This document shows positions 25,873 to 35,131 of a DNA stretch of 64,000 nucleotides, piece by piece. The stretch covers positions 744,001 to 808,000 of the forward strand of contig JAWKMN010000001.1 of NCBI GenBank assembly GCA_041392165.1. The letters are read 5' to 3'. Origin of the DNA: Arenibacter sp041392165. GTDB taxonomy: Bacteria; Bacteroidota; Bacteroidia; Flavobacteriales; Flavobacteriaceae. A program made the position numbers and the translations under genes. Under the pieces are notes generated by a model. The model was given only the letters and a program-made list of their open reading frames with translations. It was not told the DNA's origin and made no database searches. Each line of letters starts with the position of its first letter. Positions within the stretch are counted from its first letter, which is position 1.

Positions 25873-26327
25873 TACTTAAAATCGTTTAAGTTAATTGCTG
25901 TTGGTTTTTGTGCTTCTTGGTTGTGGGTTGCACCGGCATATACCTTTAGATTGCGAAATAGCTCTGCACCCAATTTGTTTTTGGGCAACATCCCTTTTAT
26001 CGACTTCTCTACTATACGCGCTGGATCCTTGGCCAACATTTCTTTAGCCGTTGTAAACCTCTGGCCTCCTGGGTAACCGGTGTGGCGAATGTAGGTCTTT
26101 GAGTCCCATTTCTTTCCGGTCAAGTTGATTTTTTCTGCATTGATAATAACAACATTATCCCCACAATCAACATGTGGTGTAAAACTAGGCTTGTACTTCC
26201 CTCTAAGTAACTGCGCTACTTTAGAAGCAAGACGGCCCAATGTTTCTCCTTCAGCGTCAACTAGTAACCATTGTTTTTCAACGGTCGCCTTATTGGCCGA
26301 AATCGTCTTGTAGCTTAATGTATCCAC
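25872..26327 (-). CDS. rplM: 50S ribosomal protein L13 (GTG start)
   Basis: 151 residues from the GTG at 26325-26327 (VDTLSYKTISANKATVEKQW), the start that matches the family N-terminus; the frame is open further to an ATG at 26357, but that would put the start close to the promoter and give an atypical extension. Conserved L13 blocks: GETLGRLASKVAQLLRGK, HVDCGDNVVIINAEKI, and KSIKGMLPKNKLG. First gene of rplM-rpsI(-rpsB-tsf). The leader between promoter and start (about 45 bases) includes the small hairpin CCCGTTAATCGGG, a possible control element for this autoregulated operon. Confidence 0.95.
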   Translation of the reverse strand: MDTLSYKTISANKATVEKQWLLVDAEGETLGRLASKVAQLLRGKYKPSFTPHVDCGDNVVIINAEKINLTGKKWDSKTYIRHTGYPGGQRFTTAKEMLAKDPARIVEKSIKGMLPKNKLGAELFRNLKVYAGATHNQEAQKPTAINLNDFK

Positions 26328-26374
26328 ACTAATATATTTATTGATTAAACACTTCAATCCCGATTAACGGGCTG

Positions 26375-26404
26375 CAAATGTACAATTATTAAGTTGAATT
26401 CCAA
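26375..26404 (-). promoter_or_regulatory. rplM operon promoter
   Basis: Minus strand: TTG at 26402-26404, 19 bases, TACATTTG at 26375-26382. This is a full match to the Bacteroidetes TTG-N19-TAnnTTTG promoter, about 48 bases before the GTG start of rplM. Confidence 0.75.
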
Positions 26405-26723
26405 ATGGTTGTTTCTTATTATTTTGTTGTTTTTTCCAATATCCCCAAATTGAAGTGTACTTTGTATTGCCAATTATTGGGTTTTGTTTACTGTAGGGCT
26501 TTTTTTTGCTGTAAATTCGAAGCGGTGAAATGAGTGTTTTTTATTAAATGGCAATGGTGTCAAAAATGGGGGCTTGGATTTTATTTATAAAGTATCGGGA
26601 GTTTAGTTTTTGGGTTTTTCTTTCGGGCAAGATAGGGTTTCCTTTTTAATGGTTGGTGTTTATGGGATACTAATTTGTTTTGTAATACGTTAGCTTTTAA
26701 AACAATGTAAATTTTATAGAAAG
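26405..26723. other. Non-coding divergent region between rplM and the lipoprotein gene
   Basis: About 320 bases, T- and G-rich on the plus strand, with no gene, repeat or RNA that I recognise beyond the rplM promoter at its left edge. Confidence 0.5.
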
Positions 26724-27224
26724 GTGAATATTAATTTTTTAACACTTTTACTAGTTGTTGGGCTTTTCTTTTCCTGTTCTTCGGATAGTGATGACAACAA
26801 CTCCGAAGAGGATTCTATAGTAGGGGTGTGGCAGGCCTATGAACTTAAGGTTAACAATGATACGGCCAGTAATGACGAAAAAAATGCGAGGGATTTATTG
26901 GCCTTTTTAACGGCAAAGGAGTGTTATGTGCTGAGTTTTGATTTTAAACAGGATTTAACTGTCACCATTGAGAACTCCATTCAGTATCTGGAAATTGGTT
27001 TGAATTCCGAAGGAAACGGTTTTGATATTCCCTGTCCTACCGAAAAGGATACCGAAACCACAGTTTATGTGTATGCCGAAGGCAAACTAACTTATACGGA
27101 TGAAGATTGGCAGGAGGTGTCTGTTAGCATAGCTATAGAAGGCGATGTGATGACCGTGGATGCGGCCGATCTTGATATCCCCAATTTAAATGCGGGGGGG
27201 CAGCTTATCTTTAAGAGAAAATAA
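26724..27224 (+). CDS. Small lipoprotein, lipocalin-like
   Basis: 166 residues from a GTG at 26724. The leader MNINFLTLLLVVGLFFSCSSDSDDNN has a lipobox Cys at about residue 18 followed by an acidic run, as in surface-exposed Bacteroidetes lipoproteins. The mature part starts SIVGVWQAYELKVN and ends with LIFKRK, the strand pattern of lipocalin-like domains in this phylum (G-x-W near the start). Function unknown. Monocistronic; the following polA is convergent on the other strand. Confidence 0.75.
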   Translation: MNINFLTLLLVVGLFFSCSSDSDDNNSEEDSIVGVWQAYELKVNNDTASNDEKNARDLLAFLTAKECYVLSFDFKQDLTVTIENSIQYLEIGLNSEGNGFDIPCPTEKDTETTVYVYAEGKLTYTDEDWQEVSVSIAIEGDVMTVDAADLDIPNLNAGGQLIFKRK

Positions 27225-27297
27225 AAATCTTTTTAAGTTTTGGGCTCTAAGCTTTCGGCAATAGGCTGACTACTGCCCACTGCAACTGCCAACTACC

Positions 27298-30144
27298 TTA
27301 GTGGGCCTCCAGCCAATTATTTCCAATCCCCAATTCTACATCCAAGGGTACGGACAATTCGTAGGCGTTTTCCATTTCGGTCTTTATCATGGCCTTTAAT
27401 TCTTCCAATTCGGGTTTATATACGTCGAACACCAATTCATCATGCACCTGTAGGAGCATCTTGCTCAAGTATTTTCCTTCTTTCAATTTTTTGTGGATTT
27501 TGATCATTGCAATTTTAATGATGTCGGCGGCACTGCCCTGAATAGGGGCATTAACGGCGTTGCGTTCCGCGGCTCCGCGCACTATGGCATTACTGCCGTT
27601 TATGTCCTTAAGGTATCTTCGTCTTCCCAACACGGTCTGAACATAGCCATTTTCCCTGGCAAATTCTATTTGTTCGTTTATATAATTACGCAATTTGGGG
27701 TAGGTTTTGTAATAGGTTTCTATGAGCTCCTTGGCTTCCGCCCTGGATAGGTTGGTTTGGTTGCTCAACCCAAATGCGGATACCCCGTATATAATTCCAA
27801 AATTCACGGTCTTGGCGTTGCTTCGCTGTTCTCTGGTAACATCCTTTATGGGAACGTTAAATACCTTGGACGCCGTGGAGGCGTGAATATCCTCCCCATT
27901 TTTAAAGGCTTCTATCATGGTAGACTCATCGCTGAGTGCAGCAATAATCCGCAATTCTATTTGGGAATAATCTGCAGCCAATAAGGTGTAGTTTTCGTTT
28001 CTTGGAATAAATGCCTTCCTAACCTGTCTTCCCCGTTCCGTTCTAATGGGGATGTTTTGTAAGTTGGGGTTGTTGCTGCTCAATCTTCCTGTGGCGGCAA
28101 CTGTTTGCATATAGTCCGTATGTACCCGGCCTGTACTTTCCTCGATTTGTTCCGGTAGGGCGTCCACATAGGTGCTCTTCAGTTTGCTGAGTCCCCTATA
28201 ATCCAACACGCTCTGAATTATTTCATGGTCTTTGGCCAGATAGGAGAGCACATCTTCGGCTGTGGAATATTGACCTGTTTTGGTCTTTTTTGGTTTGTCT
28301 ACCAGTTTTAGTTTTTCAAATAGTATTTCTCCCAATTGTTTTGGCGAAGCAATATTGAATTCCTCCCCGGCTTCCCTGTAGATCTTTAATTCCAGATTTT
28401 TGATATCGTTGTCCAGTTCCTTGGCAAGTGAATTTAAAAAGGCCTTGTCCAGTTTGATCCCCTCTTGCTCCATATCGGCAAGGACATGTAGTAGGGGAAT
28501 CTCTATATTGTTGAATAATTCTTCGGTACTGGCCTCCTTCAATTCTGGCCGAAAGTGCTGTGCCAATTGAAAGGTGATATCGGCATCCTCTACGGCATAT
28601 TCGGTTTGTTGTTCCAAGGGCACATCCTGCATAGACAGTTGGTTCTTTCCTTTTTTGCCTATGAGTTCGGTTATGGAAATTGGGGTATAGTTTAAATAGG
28701 TTTCCGCCAGTACATCCATATTATGGCGCATATCCGGATTAATAAGGTAATGGGCCAGCATAGTGTCGAAACACTTCCCCTTTATGGGGACCTTGTATTT
28801 GTTCAGTACTTTGATGTCATATTTTAAGTTTTGTCCAATTTTTTCTATGCCTTCCGCTTCAAAAAAAGGTCTTAGTTGTTCAATGATTTCCTGGGCCTTG
28901 GACCGGTCTTCGGGAAAGGGAACATAGAACCCTTTTCCTGCCTCCCAGCTAAAGGCTATACCCACCAACTCTGCGGTAAGCGGATTTAACCCAGTGGTTT
29001 CGGTGTCGAAACATACGGAGGTTTGTTTCATTAAATTCGTCACAAAAAGCTGCATGGACATCCCGGGAAGAACACTCTGGTATACGTGGGGAACGTCCTT
29101 AATGCTTTTTCTACTGGAAACTTCCCTTATTGTTCCCCCGCCAAGTTGTCCGTCGCCACCAAAAAGTGAAAACTGGCCGCCTCCGGCCTCTGTTTGTTTA
29201 TTTTTGGAAACAAGGCCTGACCCTTGCCGGCCTTCCTCTGTTTCATCCTTATCCGATTCGGACGAAAAGAGTTTTAGGAATTGGTCCTTAAGTCTTCGGA
29301 ATTCCAGTTCTTCGAAAATCTCCTGTACTTTTTCGCCATCTGGCATGGAGAGTTCGTAATCTTTGGCATCAAAAGTTACATCGCAATCCACAAATATTGT
29401 CGCCAGTTTTTTGGACAGGAGGCCCAAGGCGGCATTTTCTTGGATTTTCTCTTTCATTTTGCCTTTGAGCTTATCCGTATTGGCCAGTAAATTTTCCATG
29501 GAACCAAATTCCTCAATAAATTTTTTGGCCGTTTTGTCGCCCACCCCAGGGAGTCCGGGAATATTGTCACTGGCATCGCCCATCATCCCCAAATAATCTA
29601 TGACCTGTTCCGGACGTTCAACACCAAAGCGTTTTTGTACTTCGGGGATGCCCCAAATTTCTATGCCATTGCCCAATCTTGCAGGGCGGTACATAAATAT
29701 ATTTTCGGATACCAATTGTCCAAAATCCTTGTCCGGGGTAACCATATATACCTTGTAGTCTTCTTTTTCCGCCTGTTTGGCCAAGGTTCCAATAATATCA
29801 TCGGCCTCCATTCCTTCCAATTCCACCACTGGGATGTGCATGGCCTTTAATATATCCTGAATATAAGGCACGGCAATTTTGATGGCATCAGGTGTGGCAT
29901 CCCTGTTGGCCTTGTATTCGGCGAACATTTCGGTTCGGTCAGTGCTTCCTCCCTTGTCAAAACAAACGGCCAAATGGTCTGGTCTTTCCCTTCTTATTAC
30001 ATCCAATAGTGAATTCATGAATCCCATGATAGCGGAGGTGTCCATTCCCTTGGAGTTTATTCTAGGGTTTTTTATCAGTGCGTAATATCCCCTAAAAATG
30101 AGGGCATATGCATCAAGTAAGAAAAGTCTTTTTTGTTCGGCCAT
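27298..30144 (-). CDS. polA: DNA polymerase I
   Basis: 948 residues. Three domains: N-terminal 5'-3' exonuclease (KRLFLLDAYALIFRGYYALI; GMEADDIIGTLA; MGDASDNIPGLPGVGDKTA), a 3'-5' proofreading domain with the catalytic FDTETTGLNPL motif intact (about residue 370), and the polymerase domain with motif A (LLAADYSQIELRIIA), motif B region (RSNAKTVNFGIIYG) and motif C (LQVHDELVFDV). It fills gaps and removes RNA primers. The length and motifs agree with other flavobacterial PolA. It lies 44 bases behind the glycosylasparaginase-like gene on the same strand. Confidence 0.97.
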   Translation of the reverse strand: MAEQKRLFLLDAYALIFRGYYALIKNPRINSKGMDTSAIMGFMNSLLDVIRRERPDHLAVCFDKGGSTDRTEMFAEYKANRDATPDAIKIAVPYIQDILKAMHIPVVELEGMEADDIIGTLAKQAEKEDYKVYMVTPDKDFGQLVSENIFMYRPARLGNGIEIWGIPEVQKRFGVERPEQVIDYLGMMGDASDNIPGLPGVGDKTAKKFIEEFGSMENLLANTDKLKGKMKEKIQENAALGLLSKKLATIFVDCDVTFDAKDYELSMPDGEKVQEIFEELEFRRLKDQFLKLFSSESDKDETEEGRQGSGLVSKNKQTEAGGGQFSLFGGDGQLGGGTIREVSSRKSIKDVPHVYQSVLPGMSMQLFVTNLMKQTSVCFDTETTGLNPLTAELVGIAFSWEAGKGFYVPFPEDRSKAQEIIEQLRPFFEAEGIEKIGQNLKYDIKVLNKYKVPIKGKCFDTMLAHYLINPDMRHNMDVLAETYLNYTPISITELIGKKGKNQLSMQDVPLEQQTEYAVEDADITFQLAQHFRPELKEASTEELFNNIEIPLLHVLADMEQEGIKLDKAFLNSLAKELDNDIKNLELKIYREAGEEFNIASPKQLGEILFEKLKLVDKPKKTKTGQYSTAEDVLSYLAKDHEIIQSVLDYRGLSKLKSTYVDALPEQIEESTGRVHTDYMQTVAATGRLSSNNPNLQNIPIRTERGRQVRKAFIPRNENYTLLAADYSQIELRIIAALSDESTMIEAFKNGEDIHASTASKVFNVPIKDVTREQRSNAKTVNFGIIYGVSAFGLSNQTNLSRAEAKELIETYYKTYPKLRNYINEQIEFARENGYVQTVLGRRRYLKDINGSNAIVRGAAERNAVNAPIQGSAADIIKIAMIKIHKKLKEGKYLSKMLLQVHDELVFDVYKPELEELKAMIKTEMENAYELSVPLDVELGIGNNWLEAH

Positions 30145-30188
30145 TATATTTGGTTCTTGATAGGATTTGGATATTGTGAAATTGATAA

Positions 30189-31184
30189 TTAGGATTTCAA
30201 AAAGGTCTCCGTCGGATTATTGCTTTGTCCCGTCTGGTTATATTGGCTATAGCTAAACCCGGGATGTATGCAATAACCTCCGGTTTCCCCTTTCTTATTG
30301 ATGGCGATAAACCCAATTTGAAAATCCCTCCTGCCCTTGTTCTTTTCCATGATTCGTCTAACCCCTTCCTCGCATGCCTCTTGTGGCGATTTTCCTTGGC
30401 GCATAAGCTCTACGATCAAGAAGCTGCCTACCGTTCTTACCACTTCTTCCCCGACCCCTGTGGCCGTTGCCCCGCCAACTTCGTTGTCCACAAACAGTCC
30501 GGCACCTATTATTGGGGAATCACCAACACGCCCGGCCATTTTATAGCCCATTCCGCTTGTAGTGCAGGCCCCTGCGATATCTCCATTTTTGTCAATGGCA
30601 AGCATGCCTATGGTATCGTGGTTTTCTATATTGATGATGGTTTCGTATTTGGATTTTTTCTTCCATTCCAGCCAATCCTTTTTTGCCTTTTCCGTTAGTA
30701 GGTTCGTTTTGGGGAACCCCTTTTCATAGGCAAATTTTTCTGCTCCCTTTCCGGCCAACATTACATGTGGGGTATCTTCCATAACCTTTCTGGCAACCGA
30801 TATGGGGTGGGCAATATTTTCCATGCACAGTACCGCGCCACAGTTTCCATCCTTGTCCATAATGCAGGCATCCAAGGTAACATGGCCGTCCCTGTCCGGT
30901 CTTCCGCCATTGCCTACCGTCTCGTTGCCAAGATCGGCCTCCTCTACCATTACCCCCTGCTCTACGGCATCCAGGGAAGAGCCTCCATTTTTCAAAACCT
31001 CCCATGCCTTGGCAGTGGCATTTTTAAAATTCCAGGTGCAGATTACAATAGGCTTTACCTTTTCCATGTCTTCCGATATGGGCGATAATTCCTTTTTTGT
31101 TTCTTGATATGATGCGAAAAGCGGTGCCGATATAATCCCGGCAGTACTTAGGGTGGAATTTTTAAGGAAATTTCTTCTTTTCAT
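30189..31184 (-). CDS. Glycosylasparaginase / isoaspartyl peptidase family hydrolase
   Basis: 331 residues of the N-terminal nucleophile hydrolase family. The N-terminus MKRRNFLKNSTLSTAGIISAP is a twin-arginine-type signal, so it is exported. NHDTIGMLAIDKNGDIAGACTTSGM contains the autoprocessing site before the catalytic Thr (D|T), followed by the RVGDSPIIGAGLFVDN substrate-binding block. The family cleaves the GlcNAc-Asn bond of glycoproteins or isoaspartyl peptides after self-cleavage into two chains. The exported location and the WEVLKNGGSSLDAVEQG start suggest N4-(beta-N-acetylglucosaminyl)-L-asparaginase, usable in glycan breakdown. The exact substrate is inference. Confidence 0.9.
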   Translation of the reverse strand: MKRRNFLKNSTLSTAGIISAPLFASYQETKKELSPISEDMEKVKPIVICTWNFKNATAKAWEVLKNGGSSLDAVEQGVMVEEADLGNETVGNGGRPDRDGHVTLDACIMDKDGNCGAVLCMENIAHPISVARKVMEDTPHVMLAGKGAEKFAYEKGFPKTNLLTEKAKKDWLEWKKKSKYETIINIENHDTIGMLAIDKNGDIAGACTTSGMGYKMAGRVGDSPIIGAGLFVDNEVGGATATGVGEEVVRTVGSFLIVELMRQGKSPQEACEEGVRRIMEKNKGRRDFQIGFIAINKKGETGGYCIHPGFSYSQYNQTGQSNNPTETFLKS

Positions 31185-31488
31185 CTGTTGGTTTTTTATT
31201 TGCTTTTATTGGTCAGATGTAATTCGCCATTAAACATTTTTATTGATATCAAGGATTATTACGGCTCTTATCATCTATTTAAATACGAAAATGTGGGCAA
31301 CAAATTTTTTTGCATAAATTAACCGCTCCGCTCAAGCCTGTCATCAATATTTTTTAACGATCATCGGGCAGGTATGGAATTTAATTATTTTGTCCCGATA
31401 ATTATCGGGAGGGATGCAAAAAAATAATTTTGTTTGCTCATTTCATAAGATAGTGTTACTTAATTTTAAGGCTCTAAATATAAGAAAT
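31185..31488. other. Divergent non-coding region with a palindrome
   Basis: About 300 AT-rich bases between the exported hydrolase gene and cutC. It contains the perfect palindrome at 31393-31410 and no recognised RNA or gene. A 25-codon upstream extension of the cutC frame is not family-like. Confidence 0.5.
31393..31410. repeat. Perfect 18-base palindrome
   Basis: TCCCGATAATTATCGGGA reads the same on both strands. It lies about 80 bases before the cutC start and resembles the element at 25429-25447; palindromes of this form recur in intergenic DNA of flavobacteria. It could be a repeat or an operator. Confidence 0.6.
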
Positions 31489-32217
31489 ATGATTGTAGAA
31501 GTATGTGCCAATTCTTTAGAATCTGCCCTAAATGCCCAAGAAGCTGGTGCTGACCGAATTGAATTGTGTACCGAACTTGCCGTAGGCGGGATAACCCCTT
31601 CTTTGGGACTGTTGCAACTGGTAAGGGAACATATTTCCATCCCCGTAAATGTGCTGATAAGACCCAGAAGTGGCGATTTCACCTATTCCCATTTGGAATT
31701 TGAAATAATGAAAAGGGATATTGTCCTGTGTACGGAGCTTGGTTTTGATGGCATTGTTTCCGGGGTGCTGTCCAAGGATTTTAGCTTGGACTATGAAAGA
31801 ACCAAAGAATTGATAGAGGTATCCGGGCCATTGCAATTTACTTTTCATAGGGCTTTTGATTGGGTTGGGGATCCTGTGGCTGCTCTAGGGCAATTGCAGG
31901 AATTGGGAGTGGATACCATACTGAGTTCTGGGCAACAAAATTCTTCGGTAAATGGGATGGACCTATTGATCAAACTTTTAAAAGAATCCAAGGGCTGTGT
32001 TATTATGCCAGGAGGGGGCATACGGGATACCAATGTATTGGAATTTAAGAAGAAGGGATTTGCAGCGGTGCATTTGTCCGGGGTAAAATTTCATAAAACA
32101 CTGGGCCGTACATCTATAATTCCAATGAGCAGTCCCGGTTTTCTTAGGGATGACGAAATAGCCATCAGCAATTTGGACATCTTGAAGGAAGTGGTCCGCT
32201 TAGTTAAAGAAAAATAA
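31489..32217 (+). CDS. cutC: CutC family protein
   Basis: 242 residues from ATG 31489 (MIVEVCANSLESALNAQEAGADRIELC), the standard CutC N-terminus; an in-frame ATG at 31414 adds 25 atypical residues. TIM-barrel family with VGGITPSLGLL, VLIRPRSGDFTYS, TFHRAFDWV and MPGGGIRDTN as conserved blocks. CutC was named for copper homeostasis in E. coli, but its real biochemical role is unsettled; later work did not support a direct role in copper export in all species. No copper genes are nearby. The gene precedes the metallophosphoesterase pair in the same direction. Confidence 0.92.
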   Translation: MIVEVCANSLESALNAQEAGADRIELCTELAVGGITPSLGLLQLVREHISIPVNVLIRPRSGDFTYSHLEFEIMKRDIVLCTELGFDGIVSGVLSKDFSLDYERTKELIEVSGPLQFTFHRAFDWVGDPVAALGQLQELGVDTILSSGQQNSSVNGMDLLIKLLKESKGCVIMPGGGIRDTNVLEFKKKGFAAVHLSGVKFHKTLGRTSIIPMSSPGFLRDDEIAISNLDILKEVVRLVKEK

Positions 32218-32265
32218 AAAACGGATCAATGGATTTGAAACCAATATCTTTATAAAAAAATAGAA

Positions 32266-33486
32266 ATGCTGCGCTGGATTGTATTTACTATCATTTTTAT
32301 AACGCTTGGAATTTATTCATTACAAGCCATAAAGGCCGCTACCCGCTACCCATGGGTATATTATGCCTATATAGTATTATCACTTTTTGTTTTAGGGAAT
32401 TTTATCTATCAGTTTACCATGGGCGATGCCCCCGGTAGGGTGTTGAATGTGCCAAAAAGTTATGCTTTTGGCCTTTTGCTGGCCATGCTTTCCTTTATGG
32501 TGATCACCATTGTGTTTTTATTTTCCGAGGATATTTTCAGATTTCTTTCTGCGGGCCATCACAAAATATTTGGGGGGACCAAAGAATTTAGCCTTCCCCA
32601 GCGAAGACGTTTTTTAAGTACCCTGGCCATGGGTATTGCCGCTTTGCCATTCTCGGCATTGTTGTATGGTATGGTAAAGGGGAAGTATAATTTTAAAGTG
32701 CTTAAATACCATTTGGAATTTGATGATCTGCCAGATAGCTTTGATGGGTATCAAATAACCCAAATATCGGATGTGCACAGTGGTAGTTTTGACAATAGGG
32801 AGAAAATTGAATATGCCATAAATTTGATAAATAAGCAAAAGAGTGATGTGCTGCTTTTTACGGGAGATATGGTAAATAATATGGCGGTGGAAATGTTGCC
32901 GTGGAAAGACCTTTTTTCGACTTTGAGTGCAAAGGATGGTAAGTTTTCCGTCTTGGGGAACCACGATTATGGCGATTACGTAAGCTGGGAAACCGAAGAA
33001 GCCAAGAGCAATAATTTGACCGATCTTAAAAATATGCAAAAGGAAATGGGTTTTGATCTCTTGCTGAACGATAGTCGGTATTTACGGAAGGGGGAGGATA
33101 GGATTGCTTTGATAGGGGTTGAAAATTGGGGCAGGGGAGGCTTTAAGAAGGCCGGCGACCTTAAAAAGGCGGTTTCCAATATAGGCAAGGATGATTTTAA
33201 AATTCTAATGAGCCATGACCCGTCCCATTGGGAGGATCAGGTGTTGAAAGATGATTATCACTATCATCTCACTTTAAGCGGACATACGCATGGGATGCAA
33301 TTTGGGATAGAGATCCCGGGATGGATCAAATGGAGTCCGGCCAAATGGAGGTATAAATATTGGGCGGGGGTGTACGAAGAAATGGGGCAGAAGATCAATG
33401 TAAACCGTGGCTTTGGATTTTTGGGATATCCGGGAAGAGTGGGGATATGGCCCGAAATTACCGTAATCACTTTAAAAAAGAAATAG
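32266..33486 (+). CDS. Membrane-anchored metallophosphoesterase (first of a tandem pair)
   Basis: 406 residues. The N-terminal ~145 residues hold four hydrophobic helices (MLRWIVFTIIFITLGIYSL; YYAYIVLSLFVLGNFIYQF; FGLLLAMLSFMVITIVFLF; FLSTLAMGIAALPFSALLYG). The C-terminal catalytic domain has the complete calcineurin-like motif set: QISDVHSG (DxH), FTGDMVNN (GDxxN), LGNHDYGDY (GNHD), LMSHDPSHW (H) and LSGHTHGMQFG (GHxH). It resembles the YkuE-like phosphoesterases, some of which act on phospholipids or UDP-sugar lipids at the envelope. The substrate is unknown. The next gene is a close paralogue two bases behind the stop. Confidence 0.92.
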   Translation: MLRWIVFTIIFITLGIYSLQAIKAATRYPWVYYAYIVLSLFVLGNFIYQFTMGDAPGRVLNVPKSYAFGLLLAMLSFMVITIVFLFSEDIFRFLSAGHHKIFGGTKEFSLPQRRRFLSTLAMGIAALPFSALLYGMVKGKYNFKVLKYHLEFDDLPDSFDGYQITQISDVHSGSFDNREKIEYAINLINKQKSDVLLFTGDMVNNMAVEMLPWKDLFSTLSAKDGKFSVLGNHDYGDYVSWETEEAKSNNLTDLKNMQKEMGFDLLLNDSRYLRKGEDRIALIGVENWGRGGFKKAGDLKKAVSNIGKDDFKILMSHDPSHWEDQVLKDDYHYHLTLSGHTHGMQFGIEIPGWIKWSPAKWRYKYWAGVYEEMGQKINVNRGFGFLGYPGRVGIWPEITVITLKKK

Positions 33487-33488
33487 CG

Positions 33489-34727
33489 ATGTTGCGTTGG
33501 TCTATCATTATTATAGTTTATGCCGTTCTGGCCTATTATACCTTTGAGCTTATAAAGGTGGCCACCAAATCCAATTGGATAGCCTATGTGTTCCTGGGGA
33601 TATCTATGTTGGTCATGGGAAATTTTGTATTTCATTTTCTTAACGGCCCTAAGGTGGGAGTTCTCTTCAGTGATCCCAATAATATAGCCAAAGTCTATTC
33701 CGTTGGTTTTTTTGTGGCATTGATGGTGTTTCAGGGTATTGCCTTTTCCTTTATATTTATGGATGATGTCCTTAGGTTTATAAGCGCCTCCTATCAACGG
33801 TATATAGGGGTCTCCTCGCAGTTTTCCTTGTCTTCGAGAAGACGATTTTTAAGTGTATTGGGGCTTGGTTTGGCAAGTATTCCCTTTTCGGCCCTGCTCT
33901 ACGGTATGTACCGGGGAAAATATAACTATAAGGTCTTGCGGTACGAGCTCGAATTTGACGACCTGCCCGATAGTTTCGATGGCTATCAGGTTACCCAAAT
34001 ATCGGACATCCATTGTGGAAGCTTTGATAATAGGGATAGGATACGATACGGGGTAGACCTTATTAACCAGCAAAAGAGCGATGTGATCGTATTTACGGGA
34101 GATATGGTGAACAATACCGCGGACGAACTGATTCCTTGGAAATCCATTTTTTCCGAATTGCAGGCCCCGGATGGTAAATACTCCGTGTTGGGCAATCATG
34201 ATTACGGGGATTATATACCATGGGAATCAGAAAGACTGAAATCCGAAAACTTGGATACCCTTTTACGGTATCAAAAGGAAATGGGATTTGAGCCCTTGCT
34301 GAACGAGAGCAGATATCTAAGTAGGGGGGCGGATAAGATAGCACTGGTGGGCGTGGAGAATTGGGGCCGGGGATTTAAGCAGGTTGGCGACCTTGATAAG
34401 GCATCCGTTCATATCGATAGGGACGATTTTAAGATACTGATGAGCCACGACCCTACCCATTGGGAAGATCGGGTCCTAAAAAGTGATACCCGTTACCAGC
34501 TCACGCTTAGCGGACATACCCATGGGATGCAGATGGGCATCGAAATTCCCGGCTGGGTGAAATGGAGCCCTATTAAAAGGAGGTATAAACATTGGGCCGG
34601 AATCTATGGGGAACAGGGAGAATGGATAAACGTAAACCGTGGATTTGGTTACTTTGCGTTTCCCGGAAGAGTGGGCATATGGCCCGAAATTACCGTAATT
34701 ACCCTAAAAAAGAGGTCGTTAACGTGA
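33489..34727 (+). CDS. Membrane-anchored metallophosphoesterase (second of a tandem pair)
   Basis: 412 residues, same layout as the preceding gene: four N-terminal hydrophobic segments (MLRWSIIIIVYAVLAYYTF ...) and a metallophosphoesterase domain with QISDIHCG, FTGDMVNN, LGNHDYGDY, LMSHDPTHW and LSGHTHGMQMG. The proteins align end to end, with long identical stretches such as RYELEFDDLPDSFDGYQ/KYHLEFDDLPDSFDGYQ, so they arose by tandem duplication. The start at 33489 matches the paralogue's N-terminus; the frame is open further back only through the end of the first gene. Spacing of two bases implies one transcript. All metal ligands are retained, so both copies look active. Confidence 0.92.
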   Translation: MLRWSIIIIVYAVLAYYTFELIKVATKSNWIAYVFLGISMLVMGNFVFHFLNGPKVGVLFSDPNNIAKVYSVGFFVALMVFQGIAFSFIFMDDVLRFISASYQRYIGVSSQFSLSSRRRFLSVLGLGLASIPFSALLYGMYRGKYNYKVLRYELEFDDLPDSFDGYQVTQISDIHCGSFDNRDRIRYGVDLINQQKSDVIVFTGDMVNNTADELIPWKSIFSELQAPDGKYSVLGNHDYGDYIPWESERLKSENLDTLLRYQKEMGFEPLLNESRYLSRGADKIALVGVENWGRGFKQVGDLDKASVHIDRDDFKILMSHDPTHWEDRVLKSDTRYQLTLSGHTHGMQMGIEIPGWVKWSPIKRRYKHWAGIYGEQGEWINVNRGFGYFAFPGRVGIWPEITVITLKKRSLT

Positions 34728-34766
34728 TTTTAACTATTGTCTTGGCTACAAAAATGACAGCTCTAG

Positions 34767-34795
34767 TTGTATTTTAACATTTTTTCTTATTTTTG
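34767..34795 (+). promoter_or_regulatory. Promoter of the thioredoxin-fold gene
   Basis: TTG at 34767-34769, 18 bases, TATTTTTG at 34788-34795: a full match to the Bacteroidetes promoter form, 24 bases before the ATG at 34819. Confidence 0.65.
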
Positions 34796-34818
34796 ATTTA
34801 TAATCCATTGTATACTAT

Positions 34819-35115
34819 ATGTCTAAATTTGGTGAATTAATTGATATCAATGTTCCGGTGCTATTGGATTTTTATGCCGAGTGGAACGAACAGTCAACAG
34901 CCATGCACCCTGTACTTAGGGACGTTGCGGCTGCCTTGGGCGATAAGGGCAAGGTAATCAAAATTGATGTGGACAAGAATAAGGAGCTTTCCCAGGCATT
35001 GCGGGTGAAAGGCCTGCCGACTTTGATGATATATAAGAAAGGGGAAATGGTTTGGAGGCAAAGCGGGGAGCAGGATGCAAATACCCTTATAGGGATACTC
35101 AATGAATATATATAA
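34819..35115 (+). CDS. Thioredoxin-fold protein without the CxxC active site
   Basis: 98 residues with the complete thioredoxin fold (VPVLLDFYAEW, then a helix, VIKIDVDKNKELSQALRVKGLPTLMIYKKGEMV with the cis-Pro in GLPT). The redox motif normally W-C-G-P-C-K is W22-N-E-Q-S-T, so both cysteines are replaced (Asn23, Ser26) and the protein has no Cys at all. It cannot act as a dithiol oxidoreductase; a structural, chaperone or binding role is more likely. It has its own promoter and a strong terminator, so it is expressed alone. It is well conserved in fold, which argues for function rather than decay. Confidence 0.9.
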   Translation: MSKFGELIDINVPVLLDFYAEWNEQSTAMHPVLRDVAAALGDKGKVIKIDVDKNKELSQALRVKGLPTLMIYKKGEMVWRQSGEQDANTLIGILNEYI

Positions 35116-35131
35116 TTGACTTAAGGGATAT

